Of a DNA stretch of 62,799 bases, positions 28,728 to 36,806 are shown piece after piece. The notes below the pieces were generated by a model, which had not been told where the DNA came from, searched no databases, and saw only the letters and a list, made by a program, of their open reading frames with translations. Position 1 is the first letter of the stretch; each line of letters starts with the position of its first letter. This stretch comes from a bacterium (GTDB lineage: Bacteria > Zhuqueibacterota > QNDG01 > DSAB01): assembly GCA_016931965.1 (NCBI GenBank), contig JAFGDT010000073.1:1-62799 (forward strand), in the 5' to 3' direction. Both the position numbers and the translations under genes were made by a program.

Positions 28728-28886
28728 ATGAGTAAAATGAAGATCATGGCGGAATTCTTGACCTTCCTGAAAGAAAATAAAAAATGGTGGCTTTTACCGT
28801 TGGTTGTTCTGTTGATGCTGCTGGGTACTCTGATCATATTAACCTCAAGCAGTGCGCTGGCACCTTTTATCTATACATTATTTTAA
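28728..28886 (+). CDS. DUF5989-like single-TM mini-protein (52 aa)
   Basis: Begins MSKMKIMAEFLTFLKENKKWW, has one TM helix (residues 21-40), and ends ALAPFIYTLF. The FLKE-KKWWLLP...APFIYTLF layout matches the tiny DUF5989 proteins that accompany SxtJ and NodU-like carbamoyltransferases. GAGGAG seven bases upstream supports translation. It starts 11 nt after the SxtJ-like gene and is easily missed because of its size. Confidence 0.82.
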   Translation: MSKMKIMAEFLTFLKENKKWWLLPLVVLLMLLGTLIILTSSSALAPFIYTLF

Positions 28887-28997
28887 ACAGGCTGTTCTGA
28901 TTGTTCGGAACGTTGAATGGTCAAGATGAAAAATTCAGAAATTGGCAGTACAAATACAGATGATCAATCGATTCATCAATTTTAGGAGGGCTTGAAA

Positions 28998-30029
28998 ATG
29001 AATAAAAGAATCATGACGATTGTTATTTTGATGACAGCGCTTCATCTGATCTTCTCTGTTCAGTGCTCGAAAGAAAAAGGCCCCAGTATCGCCGAACCTT
29101 TTCTTGATCGCTGGGCATTGTACCTGCCCGGTGGAGCCGGCTGGATTGAAGTTCGTCAGGAAGAAAACTACCTCGATGGCGATCTCTTATGGTATGGCGG
29201 TAGCGTATTGCCTGTGAGCAGTGTGGTTTTAAATAATGACACACTCATCGTCACTCAAAACAGTGACGTGGTGCGCGAAAGGGACGAAGATAACAATCCT
29301 GTTCGAACGCAGACTTTGACCACCTGGATCGAATGCTACTTACAAAATGAAGAATTGGTCGGTAAGGCCTTGATACCCAACCGAAATGGAATCGGCATTG
29401 AAGTTACTCCATTTACCGGTAAACGGATACCCCCTCTTCCGGATAGTCCGAATTTATCAAAAATTGAATATGGAGATCCAATCAGTCTCTTTAATGGGAA
29501 GGATCTCACCGGTTGGGTTTTAACAGATACAACGCTAACAAACGGTTTTAGAGTCGAGAATGGGGTGCTGATCAATGATCCTGTACAGAAAGAAGGAGAA
29601 CCTCGTGTTCGGTATGGAAACATACGAACCATCGATGAATTTGAAGACTTCAATTTGAATATCGATGTGAATATAGCCGAGCATAGTAACAGCGGTATTT
29701 ATCTGCGTGGCATTTATGAGATCCAGATCAATGACAGCTATCAACAGCCTCTGGATTCGCATAATATGGGTGCGCTTTACAGCCGGTTAACACCTTCTAC
29801 AAATGCTGAGAAACCCGCCGGTGAATGGCAACATTTAGACATTACCTTGTGCGACCGTCACCTGACAGTCATTTTAAATGGGGTAACCATTATCGACAAT
29901 CAGCCAATTTTGGGTGTTACAGGTGGCGCATTGACCGCTGACCAATTCTCACCGGGACCGATCTATCTCCAAGGCGATCATGGAAAAGTGAGTTTTCGAA
30001 ACATACAGCTCAGGCCGATAATCCATTAA
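28998..30029 (+). CDS. Lipoprotein with DUF1080 (3-keto-glucoside hydrolase-like) domain
   Basis: A 343-residue protein with signal peptide and lipobox (FSVQC, Cys about residue 23). The C-terminal domain, from about residue 155, has ISLFNGKDLTGW, the hallmark of the DUF1080 family. It also has EFEDFNLNIDVNIAEHSNSGIYLRG and EWQHLDITL; this concanavalin-like fold includes 3-keto-disaccharide hydrolases. The N-terminal region is beta-rich and unassigned. AGGAGG at 28984-28989 selects the ATG at 28998 over a TTG at 28992. It may act on glycans in the periplasm or at the outer membrane. Confidence 0.85.
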   Translation: MNKRIMTIVILMTALHLIFSVQCSKEKGPSIAEPFLDRWALYLPGGAGWIEVRQEENYLDGDLLWYGGSVLPVSSVVLNNDTLIVTQNSDVVRERDEDNNPVRTQTLTTWIECYLQNEELVGKALIPNRNGIGIEVTPFTGKRIPPLPDSPNLSKIEYGDPISLFNGKDLTGWVLTDTTLTNGFRVENGVLINDPVQKEGEPRVRYGNIRTIDEFEDFNLNIDVNIAEHSNSGIYLRGIYEIQINDSYQQPLDSHNMGALYSRLTPSTNAEKPAGEWQHLDITLCDRHLTVILNGVTIIDNQPILGVTGGALTADQFSPGPIYLQGDHGKVSFRNIQLRPIIH

Positions 30030-30099
30030 AACCAGAAACCGATACATGGGCCTTGTTTAAAATCTGAAATTATCTATATAAAAACCGAAGTTAATGAAT

Positions 30100-30128
30100 A
30101 AAGCCAGCAGAAAATTTCCGCTGGCTTT
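30100..30128. terminator. Bidirectional intrinsic terminator
   Basis: AAAGCCAGC (30100-30108) pairs perfectly with GCTGGCTTT (30120-30128) around an 11-base loop, in AT-rich surroundings. It lies between two convergent genes, the DUF1080 lipoprotein and the zinc-ribbon protein, and could end both transcripts. Confidence 0.7.
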
Positions 30129-30181
30129 ATAAATGATATCATTCACAAATCAACATCAATGAAGATGGAAAATCCTTCGCT

Positions 30182-30352
30182 TTATTGACTCTTTTTCTTC
30201 GACCTTTTCAGCTTCCTGATGGTTCCATCTCTTTTAACGGCGAATGGATTCAAACATTCCACACAGTAATATTCTTCAGACAGAATCAAGCTACGAAAGC
30301 GATACTTCTTTCCACAATGCGGACACGCTATATTGATGAAATCGATCTTCAA
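30182..30352 (-). CDS. Mini zinc-ribbon protein (56 aa)
   Basis: Reads MKIDFINIACPHCGKKYRFR and continues with YYCVECLNPF, giving a four-cysteine zinc ribbon (C10, C13, C30, C33). A strongly basic tail (RKLKRSKKKSQ) suggests nucleic-acid contact. The start is TTG at 30352 with AAGGA nine bases upstream. The reading frame, cysteine spacing and compact size make a real gene likely. It may be a stand-alone regulator or an RNA-polymerase-type ribbon, but no specific family was recognised. Confidence 0.65.
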   Translation of the reverse strand: MKIDFINIACPHCGKKYRFRSLILSEEYYCVECLNPFAVKRDGTIRKLKRSKKKSQ

Positions 30353-30756
30353 AACAAAAGATCCTTCAATCGATTGTACGAATAGATACCCGCCGACGAA
30401 TCAATATAATATCCTTTTGTTCATTTAAAAAGAGTTATTTGATTTCATTTGGGAGTGATTTGTTATTTTTCTGCTTTTTAGCACTGACTATCGATCCCCC
30501 TGATATGATCACCAAAGAGCAATCAATCGATTTCGGACGATACGATCAAGCAGACAGCTGTTCGTAAAAACCGATTTATCCTACTCCTTTTCTCTCTAAA
30601 AGAAAAGGAGAGTAACAATTCAGTCATCCATGTAGACAAAAAAAATTGTGCCCACCCCATCAATTCTTCGAATCCGCTCAGAATGACTCTTCCTCAATCC
30701 TATATCAACATAGGTTAATGAAAAGGTGGGCCTGCAGTCCACCCTACACGCTTTTT
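30353..30756. other. Intergenic region with hairpins
   Basis: No gene seen. A perfect 10-bp hairpin CTCCTTTTCT/AGAAAAGGAG (30584-30593 and 30601-30610) is present. A second short hairpin, GGTGG...CCACC, at about 30725-30743 has the look of the REP-type GTGGGC/GCCCAC palindromes common between genes in such genomes. Either could protect or end the transcript of the PDZ gene. Confidence 0.5.
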
Positions 30757-31743
30757 TCAGATCCACCTGGGCATATTCTCAAGTCGCAGATTCAATTGCA
30801 TATTCAGATCTTCCAATCCCTTGAGACGCTCTTCGAGATTCTTCTCCATTTCTTCGAGGTTACCCTTCATTTCTTCCAAACGAAATTCCAAGTTTCGGCC
30901 GTTAAAATCTTCAAAACGGGGGATCACAGGTTCCCAATCCATGCGACCGGGAAAATCGAAATCATCAAACGAACGAAATACCCTGATCGTGGAATTGGGA
31001 TTCTCTTCGAGTTCAACCGCAATTTCCTGTCTCCGTCTTTGCCGGACAATCTCGACCGTGATTTCATCCCCTTCTTCAAAATCAGCCAATATATCCTGAA
31101 TATCCCCCGGTTCCGTAACAGACTCATCATCCAGTGCAACAATCACGTCACCTGACTTCAAACCAGACTTTTCAGCGGGTGAATCTTCTTGAACATCGAG
31201 GATAAGCACACCCTCATCTTCCCCCAAACCAAAATAATCCGCAAGATCCGCGTTCATATCCTGCAACGTAACGCCAAGATAGACCTGACGGCCGCTGAAA
31301 AATCGCCTAACCCCCTCACCATTTCGACCCCATCGAAAAAATCCTTCATCCGACTGATACCGACCGACCTCAACAAGAACCTGCTTCTCTTCTCTACCCC
31401 TAACCAATGTTACATTGACTTCGGTTCCCGGTTCTGTTTCACGAACACGTTCGGTTAAATGATCCGGGGAAGTAATCTCTACACCATTGAAATTCAGAAT
31501 CACATCGTCTTCCAAAATACCCGCATCATCCGCAGGGCCATCTTCCACAACGCTGCTGACGAGAACACCATTCGAAACAACCAGTGTTTCTTTATTTTCT
31601 TCAGACAACGGCTGAATCAAAACACCCAAATAGCCTTGTTCGCGATCATCCTCCTGGGCGAACAGTACACCGCCGATAATAAATAGAGCCGAGAGAATTA
31701 GAATCCATAGAGTGTATTTTCGATATGATTTACATCCATTCAT
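30757..31743 (-). CDS. Secreted double-PDZ protein with C-terminal coiled coil
   Basis: A 328-residue protein with a signal peptide or anchor (LWILILSALFIIGGVLFAQ). PDZ domain 1 (GYLGVLIQPLSEENKETL...VVEDGPADDAGILEDDVI) and PDZ domain 2 (VYLGVTLQDMNADLADYF...VQEDSPAEKSGLKSGDVI) follow. The last about 45 residues (LEEMKGNLEEMEKNLEERLKG) form a coiled coil. The PDZs resemble DegP/DegQ domains, but no protease domain is present, so it is probably an envelope adaptor. The start at 31743 has GGAGG upstream. Confidence 0.85.
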   Translation of the reverse strand: MNGCKSYRKYTLWILILSALFIIGGVLFAQEDDREQGYLGVLIQPLSEENKETLVVSNGVLVSSVVEDGPADDAGILEDDVILNFNGVEITSPDHLTERVRETEPGTEVNVTLVRGREEKQVLVEVGRYQSDEGFFRWGRNGEGVRRFFSGRQVYLGVTLQDMNADLADYFGLGEDEGVLILDVQEDSPAEKSGLKSGDVIVALDDESVTEPGDIQDILADFEEGDEITVEIVRQRRRQEIAVELEENPNSTIRVFRSFDDFDFPGRMDWEPVIPRFEDFNGRNLEFRLEEMKGNLEEMEKNLEERLKGLEDLNMQLNLRLENMPRWI

Positions 31744-31900
31744 TGTAACCTCCAATACACGATCCTATCATTATTCCTTCAAATGTTCTATCCATAAGAC
31801 GTTCTGGTTCATAAAAAAGTTCTCCTGCAGCATAAAAAAAATGGATATCTTCTGAAAAGTCGATACCCAATGCTTTGACCGATTTATTGGTCAATATCAT
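31730..31900 (-). CDS. Possible short gene overlapping the PDZ gene (56 aa)
   Basis: An open frame starting MILTNKSVKALGIDFSED and ending GGYNEWM, with a 14-nt overlap into the PDZ gene start. Codon make-up looks protein-like, but there is no ribosome binding site before its ATG. An alternative frame has AGGAG followed by ATG for only 13 codons. The rest of the gap up to 32068 shows nothing else. It could simply be leader sequence of the PDZ gene. Confidence 0.25.
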   Translation of the reverse strand: MILTNKSVKALGIDFSEDIHFFYAAGELFYEPERLMDRTFEGIMIGSCIGGYNEWM

Positions 31901-32068
31901 GATTGTATTAATTTAAAAACAGAATACTTAAGTAATAGAGTCTGTTAGACCTGATTTATGGCGACAATGGCGTCACGCTCAAACAACAGTTCATGACGGT
32001 ACACATCAGCTTGTACACAAACAGTGGGGATTTTATTCAATAGAAAGAAGAATACAATCGTTATTCAT

Positions 32069-33271
32069 CTATTCCTGCTGAACGATCTCTTCACCCGGGT
32101 CCGGTGTTTCTGTCGTATCCATTTCAGCATGGATGATTTCCGTGGATTCGACAGTCAATTCCGATTGTGATGGGAAAAACCGATCCCAGGCAGCAAGAGA
32201 AAGGTTTCGAATAGAGTGGTATTGTCGAGGCAAACCGTATCCTCTGGACAGCAACCGGTATTCCACAAAACCAACAGCCGATAAAGACAAGATAAAAACA
32301 ACATAGGTCCTCATTCTAAAATGGGTGATTCTGTACCCGAAACGGTACCCAAATTTTGGAGGCCATGGATCTCTTGCTTTTTGCGGGGTCATGCTTTCAA
32401 GATAGTTTTTTAAAGTCAGTTGATGATCCAGAGAGTACCGCTTCAGAAATTTCTCCAATTGGTTTTTGACTTGTCCCAGATCCTGAAATCGTCTTCGGGC
32501 TTTTTTTCGGAGACATTTGCGGATAATCCGACCGAAACGGAAAGGAATGGCCGGATTGATCTTACCCGGAGATCGGGATTTTTTATGCACGATTTTTTCG
32601 AGGATATCGCCCTTCTCGTCTTTGGCAAAGGGCTTCAGCCCTGTCAGCAGCTCATAAAAAAGGATCCCAAGCGAAAAAATGTCCGATGCCGGTGTCACTT
32701 TCTTCCCCAGTGCCTGTTCGGGGGACATATAGTGATAAGTACCAAGGACAGCACCGAGAGAGGTTAGATTTTCATCATATTGAAAATGGGCAATGCCGAA
32801 ATCGAGGATTCGGACCTGACCGGTATTGGAGACAATGATATTGGCCGGTTTTAAATCCCGGTGGACCACACCGTAAGCATGGGCATGGTGCAGACCTCTG
32901 CAAATCTGATAAATAATGATGGCTGCGATATGAACGGGAAGATGATGAACCAAAGAGAGAATCTCGTGGAGATTCTGTCCCTGAACATATTCCATGGCGA
33001 TGTAATAGGAATGGCCCTGTACCCAGTAGTCATAGACATGGACAATGGCATCGTGGGACAGTTGGGAGACGACTTTTGCCTCGCGCTGAAACCGACTGAT
33101 GATTTTTTCATTGGAAGAATAAAGAGGCAGCAACTCCTTAATGATCAGTTGCCGACCCAAAAAATCCTGTTTGGCCAAATAGATATTCGCTGCGCTGCCT
33201 TTGGCAATCTGCCGCTGGACCACATACTTGCCGATCTTCTTTTTTCTTTTTGAGGATTTTTGATCCATCAT
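32069..33271 (-). CDS. Ser/Thr protein kinase, membrane-anchored (PknB type)
   Basis: A 400-residue Hanks-type kinase. Seen: the glycine loop IAKGSAANIYLAK, catalytic K45, HRDLKPAN at 137-144, DFG at 157-159 and GTYHYMSPEQA in the activation segment. A C-terminal lobe with a basic region precedes one TM helix (about 321-338). A short extracytoplasmic tail of about 60 residues has no PASTA or other sensor domain. It starts 17 nt after the PP2C gene, so kinase and phosphatase form one operon and probably act on the neighbouring FHA protein. Confidence 0.94.
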   Translation of the reverse strand: MMDQKSSKRKKKIGKYVVQRQIAKGSAANIYLAKQDFLGRQLIIKELLPLYSSNEKIISRFQREAKVVSQLSHDAIVHVYDYWVQGHSYYIAMEYVQGQNLHEILSLVHHLPVHIAAIIIYQICRGLHHAHAYGVVHRDLKPANIIVSNTGQVRILDFGIAHFQYDENLTSLGAVLGTYHYMSPEQALGKKVTPASDIFSLGILFYELLTGLKPFAKDEKGDILEKIVHKKSRSPGKINPAIPFRFGRIIRKCLRKKARRRFQDLGQVKNQLEKFLKRYSLDHQLTLKNYLESMTPQKARDPWPPKFGYRFGYRITHFRMRTYVVFILSLSAVGFVEYRLLSRGYGLPRQYHSIRNLSLAAWDRFFPSQSELTVESTEIIHAEMDTTETPDPGEEIVQQE

Positions 33272-33288
33272 TCACTATGGTGAATTTT

Positions 33289-34056
33289 TTAGCCGTGGAT
33301 GATTTGGGTCAGCACAACCGATATGTTGTCCTTTCCCCCATTTTGGTTCGCAGATTCCACGAGTCTTTTTCCTGCCTCTTCAAAATGTGCCGACTGAACC
33401 ACAATGCGGTGAATCTCCTCATCGGAAACCATGTCATAGAGACCGTCACTGCAAATCAGGAAAATATCCTTCTCCAGAAGATCCATTGGAAAAACATCGG
33501 GTTGAAACTGTTTTTCCCGCCCCACAACCCGGGTAATGATATTACGCTGCGGATGAAACCGCGCTTCTTCGGGCGTCATGAGGTTTTTATTGACCATTTC
33601 CTGAACCCGGGTATGATCCACGGTGATCTGCTCCATTTTCCCCTTGTGAATCCGGTAAAGTCTCGAATCCCCGATGTGGACCACATAAAAACAGGTTTCA
33701 TGGTAAACCATACCGGTTAATGTGGAGCCCATTCCCAGGTGCGATCGATTCTCCGCTGCGGCTTCAATCACCGCCCGGTTGGCCGCCTCAGCGGCGCACT
33801 GCAGCGCACCGATAAAATAGTGTTCTCCATTCGAATGCTCAAAAGGGATTGTGGCGTCGTCATCTTCAATAAAGGGGAGCAGTGACCGGATGAAATGTTC
33901 TGCCGCAAGTTGACTGGCCACCTCGCCGGCACTCTCCCCTCCCATGCCGTCGGCAACAAGAAAGATCCCATGGCCCGGATCACAGACCACAGTATCCTCA
34001 TTCTGGGACCGTTTCAGCCCTTTGTCCGATATGGCAAAACAGTTGAATTGATTCAT
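33289..34056 (-). CDS. PP2C-family Ser/Thr phosphatase (Stp/PrpC type)
   Basis: A 255-residue cytoplasmic metal-dependent phosphatase. Family motifs in order: SDKGLKRSQNEDTV at the N-terminus, FLVADGMGGESAGEVAS, GSTLTGMVYHET, VVHIGDSRLYRI, DHTRVQEMV, LICSDGLYDMVSD and GGKDNISVVL. The metal-binding aspartates are all present. It would reverse phosphorylation by the kinase encoded immediately downstream. Confidence 0.95.
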   Translation of the reverse strand: MNQFNCFAISDKGLKRSQNEDTVVCDPGHGIFLVADGMGGESAGEVASQLAAEHFIRSLLPFIEDDDATIPFEHSNGEHYFIGALQCAAEAANRAVIEAAAENRSHLGMGSTLTGMVYHETCFYVVHIGDSRLYRIHKGKMEQITVDHTRVQEMVNKNLMTPEEARFHPQRNIITRVVGREKQFQPDVFPMDLLEKDIFLICSDGLYDMVSDEEIHRIVVQSAHFEEAGKRLVESANQNGGKDNISVVLTQIIHG

Positions 34057-34158
34057 GATCTTATATGGACAAGATACTAAACTTTGGCGAAGGGATCAAC
34101 CCTTATTATATTGAAAATGGTCGATAAAAAAGACCCATTTCAAATCCTCACAAAACTT

Positions 34159-34233
34159 GTCATTACGAGGAACGGGGTGGCAAAGCAATCTCTTTAACCT
34201 TATCGAGATTGCTTTGCTACCGCTCGCAATAAC
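34159..34233. repeat. Palindromic intergenic repeat (REP/MITE-like)
   Basis: An imperfect 75-base inverted repeat: GTCATTACGAGG...GGTGGCAAAGCAATCTC on one arm and GAGATTGCTTTGCTACCGCTCGCAATAAC (split here by mismatches) on the other, around an 11-base centre. This CATTGCGAG...AAGCAATCTC pattern is a well-known dispersed repeat type in many environmental bacteria. It lies between the PP2C and FHA genes. No transposase is nearby. Confidence 0.65.
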
Positions 34234-34251
34234 AAAATATGCTGATATCAC

Positions 34252-36366
34252 TTATCGGGAATTCCAGATAATCTGATTCAGTTTAACCGGTGTCTCTGTT
34301 TGAATGGCTATGATCTTGTTCTGTACGCTTACAACAATATCGGCTGTTTCATTCGATGTAAAATCTCCAATAACGGGGACAGAAACCTGTCCATCACCCA
34401 CATTGAGGTTATTGAGCTGATAACCGGTCGCACCGTCGATCACAATCACATTGCCTTCCGCATCACCGATGACCACATCCATTGTTCCATCCCCATTCAA
34501 ATCGGAAAGTGCCGGCCCGGTTTTTCGGACAGCGGTCAGTCCATAGTCCCATATATAGGCCGTTCCCCTGGATGCACCGTCCACGGCATAGACATGCCCG
34601 CCCGAAGTGGAGAGAACGACATCGGGTTCTTTATCCCCGTTCAGATCGGATACAGCCGGTGCGCAGACGTGAAAGGGATCCGACTCCGTCGGTCTGGCCG
34701 ATTCAGGAACAGACCAGCTCCAGAGAACAGAGCCCTTTTGTCCTTCTAAAATCACCAGTCTGGAAGGTGTTGCAAAAACCAGATCTGCACGACCGTCATG
34801 ATTGAAATCTGCAGAGGCGATCGTCGAGGGACGATCCACTTCCGTATGGATCCAGATGCTGCGGCCCGTTTTTCCATCAAGGCAATAGATCTTGTTGTTC
34901 GTGGATCCGATCACCAGATCGGACACACCATCCTCATTGAGATCGACCAAAATTGGACCGCTCTCGATGGAAGCGCCGGTATCCAGTCTCCACAGGGGAC
35001 CTCCCTGACGGCCGTCGAGACAGATCAGTGTTCCATTGGCTGTTCCCGCAAAGAGGTCTTCCGTGCCATCATTGTTGATGTCCGCAGCGGCCAATGGGGC
35101 TGAAACAGCCGAGCCGATTTGGCCTAACCAGATGGTCCTCATGGTCCCGCCGTCGATGGTCAGCACACCCTTCGTGGAAGTCCCGACGATGACGTCAAGC
35201 TCTCCGTCCTGTTCATTGATATCGGCAAGTAATGGAGAAATCCGAACGGCGCCCCCTCCACTCTGAAAAACCGAATTCCAAATAAGACCACCCTGCCGTC
35301 CATCAAGTGCATAGACCGTACCCGCCATATCCGCCGCAACGATATTGATGTAACCGTCTCCGTTAAGATCGCCGAGACTCGGAGAAGCGGCAACAACACC
35401 CCGGGTAGGATATTCCCAAGCCTTTTGTAGAATGACTTTTTGCGGTTCACCCTGCCGCAGACCGGGCACAAATTGATAGATCGCAAAAACAACAGCGGCA
35501 AGAACCAGAATGGCGACTGCGATTTTTGCGAAAACCTTGATCCCGCCTTTTTTCTGGGGAACGATAGCTTTCTCCACTTTAAACTGAAGTACATTGGAAC
35601 CGATCTGGATTTTGTCGTTATTTTCCAGTGTCTTTTCCGTTACTTTGACGCCATTCACAAATGTACCGTTCGAACTGTTGAGGTCAGAGATCACGAATTG
35701 CCCTCCAACCTGTGCAATCTTGCAGTGCTTCCTCGACAGCCGGTCGTCTTCAATCGTGACATCGGCGTCTTCATCCCGACCGATGACGACCTCTTCTTCT
35801 TTGAGGACAATGTCTTCTTCGCATGCTTCCGATTTGATCACCACCAGCTTGGCTTCCGGCTCCTCATAGAACCGCGTTCGGTCTTCATCAATCACCGTAC
35901 CTTCCTCGAGAATGGTCTGTTCGTCCGTTTCGAAGACGGTTCGTTCATCTTCGGGAATACCGGAATCAAAATGAAGGCTATAATTTCCAATACCAATCAC
36001 ATCGCCTGTATGAATGTCCTTTTCCGTAACACGCTCACCGTTGACTTTGAGACCGCCGGTACTCTGCAGATCGCTGATGACATACTGATTGTCTTTCATG
36101 ATGATCTCTGCATGTTTGCGGGAGACATTCTTCTCCTCGAGGACGATGTCATTGTCGCTCTTTCGGCCGATACGCACCGGACAATTCTCGATCTCGAATT
36201 CGAAAAGCATTTCATCCCCTTTTTTCACAGTCACCTTGGCTTTCGAAACGCCGGGGCCCGTCTCCCCGGATTCTTCAAGAGGCTCTTCGCTCGACTGCCC
36301 GTACCCATAGGCGGTCTGATCTTGATCCTCCTGATTTTCAGGGTTTAAAATCTCATCATTATCCAT
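34252..36366 (-). CDS. Double-FHA, single-TM, FG-GAP repeat protein
   Basis: A 704-residue bitopic protein. FHA domain 1 spans about residues 43-133 (VRIGRKSDNDIVLEEKNVSRKH) and FHA domain 2 about 173-263 (VVIGRDEDADVTIEDDRLSRKH...NSSNGTFVNG). A TM helix spans 278-300, followed by an extracytoplasmic beta-propeller of FG-GAP/VCBS repeats with calcium-binding DxNxDGxxD loops (LGDLNGDGYINIV, DINNDGTEDLF, DLNEDGVSDLV). The inter-FHA linker (about 137-165) has four acidic-Thr-hydrophobic motifs that look like kinase targets. AAGGAGG selects the ATG at 36366. Confidence 0.9.
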   Translation of the reverse strand: MDNDEILNPENQEDQDQTAYGYGQSSEEPLEESGETGPGVSKAKVTVKKGDEMLFEFEIENCPVRIGRKSDNDIVLEEKNVSRKHAEIIMKDNQYVISDLQSTGGLKVNGERVTEKDIHTGDVIGIGNYSLHFDSGIPEDERTVFETDEQTILEEGTVIDEDRTRFYEEPEAKLVVIKSEACEEDIVLKEEEVVIGRDEDADVTIEDDRLSRKHCKIAQVGGQFVISDLNSSNGTFVNGVKVTEKTLENNDKIQIGSNVLQFKVEKAIVPQKKGGIKVFAKIAVAILVLAAVVFAIYQFVPGLRQGEPQKVILQKAWEYPTRGVVAASPSLGDLNGDGYINIVAADMAGTVYALDGRQGGLIWNSVFQSGGGAVRISPLLADINEQDGELDVIVGTSTKGVLTIDGGTMRTIWLGQIGSAVSAPLAAADINNDGTEDLFAGTANGTLICLDGRQGGPLWRLDTGASIESGPILVDLNEDGVSDLVIGSTNNKIYCLDGKTGRSIWIHTEVDRPSTIASADFNHDGRADLVFATPSRLVILEGQKGSVLWSWSVPESARPTESDPFHVCAPAVSDLNGDKEPDVVLSTSGGHVYAVDGASRGTAYIWDYGLTAVRKTGPALSDLNGDGTMDVVIGDAEGNVIVIDGATGYQLNNLNVGDGQVSVPVIGDFTSNETADIVVSVQNKIIAIQTETPVKLNQIIWNSR

Positions 36367-36648
36367 AGCTTCCTCCTTCTGCTGAAGCATAGAACTTCAT
36401 CCTCACATAGGCTCAGTCTCATGGATCATAAAGAGAAAGAGTCTTGACTGATATATAGTTGTACGAAAAGCATAAAACGTTGTTGCGAACGAGAAAAAGG
36501 CCTTTATAAAAAATGATTCAAGAAGATAAAGTTATCATTCCGTAAAAACAGAACCTACAGGAACAGATTATTTTTTCCTTGAAATAGAAATAATGATTTG
36601 CTATACTTAATTGATTCCCGATCGACTGATTGCCTCTGGCTTCTCCAT

Positions 36649-36723
36649 ACCCGAGGTGAATAAACATTGGGCTTTCAAGCCCAATACATTCTCATGCTCT
36701 GCGAGGTGTTCTTTACCTCGCAG
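36649..36723. repeat. Compound palindromic repeat, copy 1
   Basis: ACCCGAGGTGAATAAAC is followed by the perfect hairpin ATTGGGCTT-TC-AAGCCCAAT (36666-36685) and then CTGCGAGGT-GTTCTTT-ACCTCGCAG (36699-36723). The first half is nearly identical to sequence at 57641-57678, including the linker, so this is a dispersed element rather than a chance terminator. Confidence 0.6.
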
Positions 36724-36761
36724 AAATAGAGTTTAAAATGATACGATAAATCAATAAATCA

Positions 36762-36786
36762 GTCGAAGGTGAAAAACACCTTCGAC
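36762..36786 (+). promoter_or_regulatory. Perfect hairpin upstream of the FMN-binding gene
   Basis: GTCGAAGGTG and CACCTTCGAC form a perfect 10-bp stem with loop AAAAA. It ends about five bases before the GAAAGGA ribosome binding site of the next gene. It could be another palindromic repeat or affect translation or mRNA stability; there is no T run for termination. Confidence 0.45.
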
Positions 36787-36806
36787 AGCAGAAAGGAAAA
36801 AGTAAA

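Larger units (their letters stand above)
36367..36806. other. Intergenic region rich in hairpins
   Basis: No gene seen. It contains a compound palindromic repeat (36649-36723) made of ACCCGAGG, an ATTGGGCTT/AAGCCCAAT hairpin and a CTGCGAGGT/ACCTCGCAG hairpin. A separate perfect hairpin (36762-36786) lies just upstream of the next gene's ribosome binding site. The first two parts recur at 57627-57678. Confidence 0.6.

Noticed and set aside
28992-28997. TTG start for the DUF1080 lipoprotein
   Set aside because: It is too close to AGGAGG; the ATG at 28998 has ideal spacing and starts a typical lipoprotein signal.
30646-31155. Rightward open frame overlapping the PDZ gene
   Set aside because: It is antisense to a well-supported double-PDZ protein and shows no domain.
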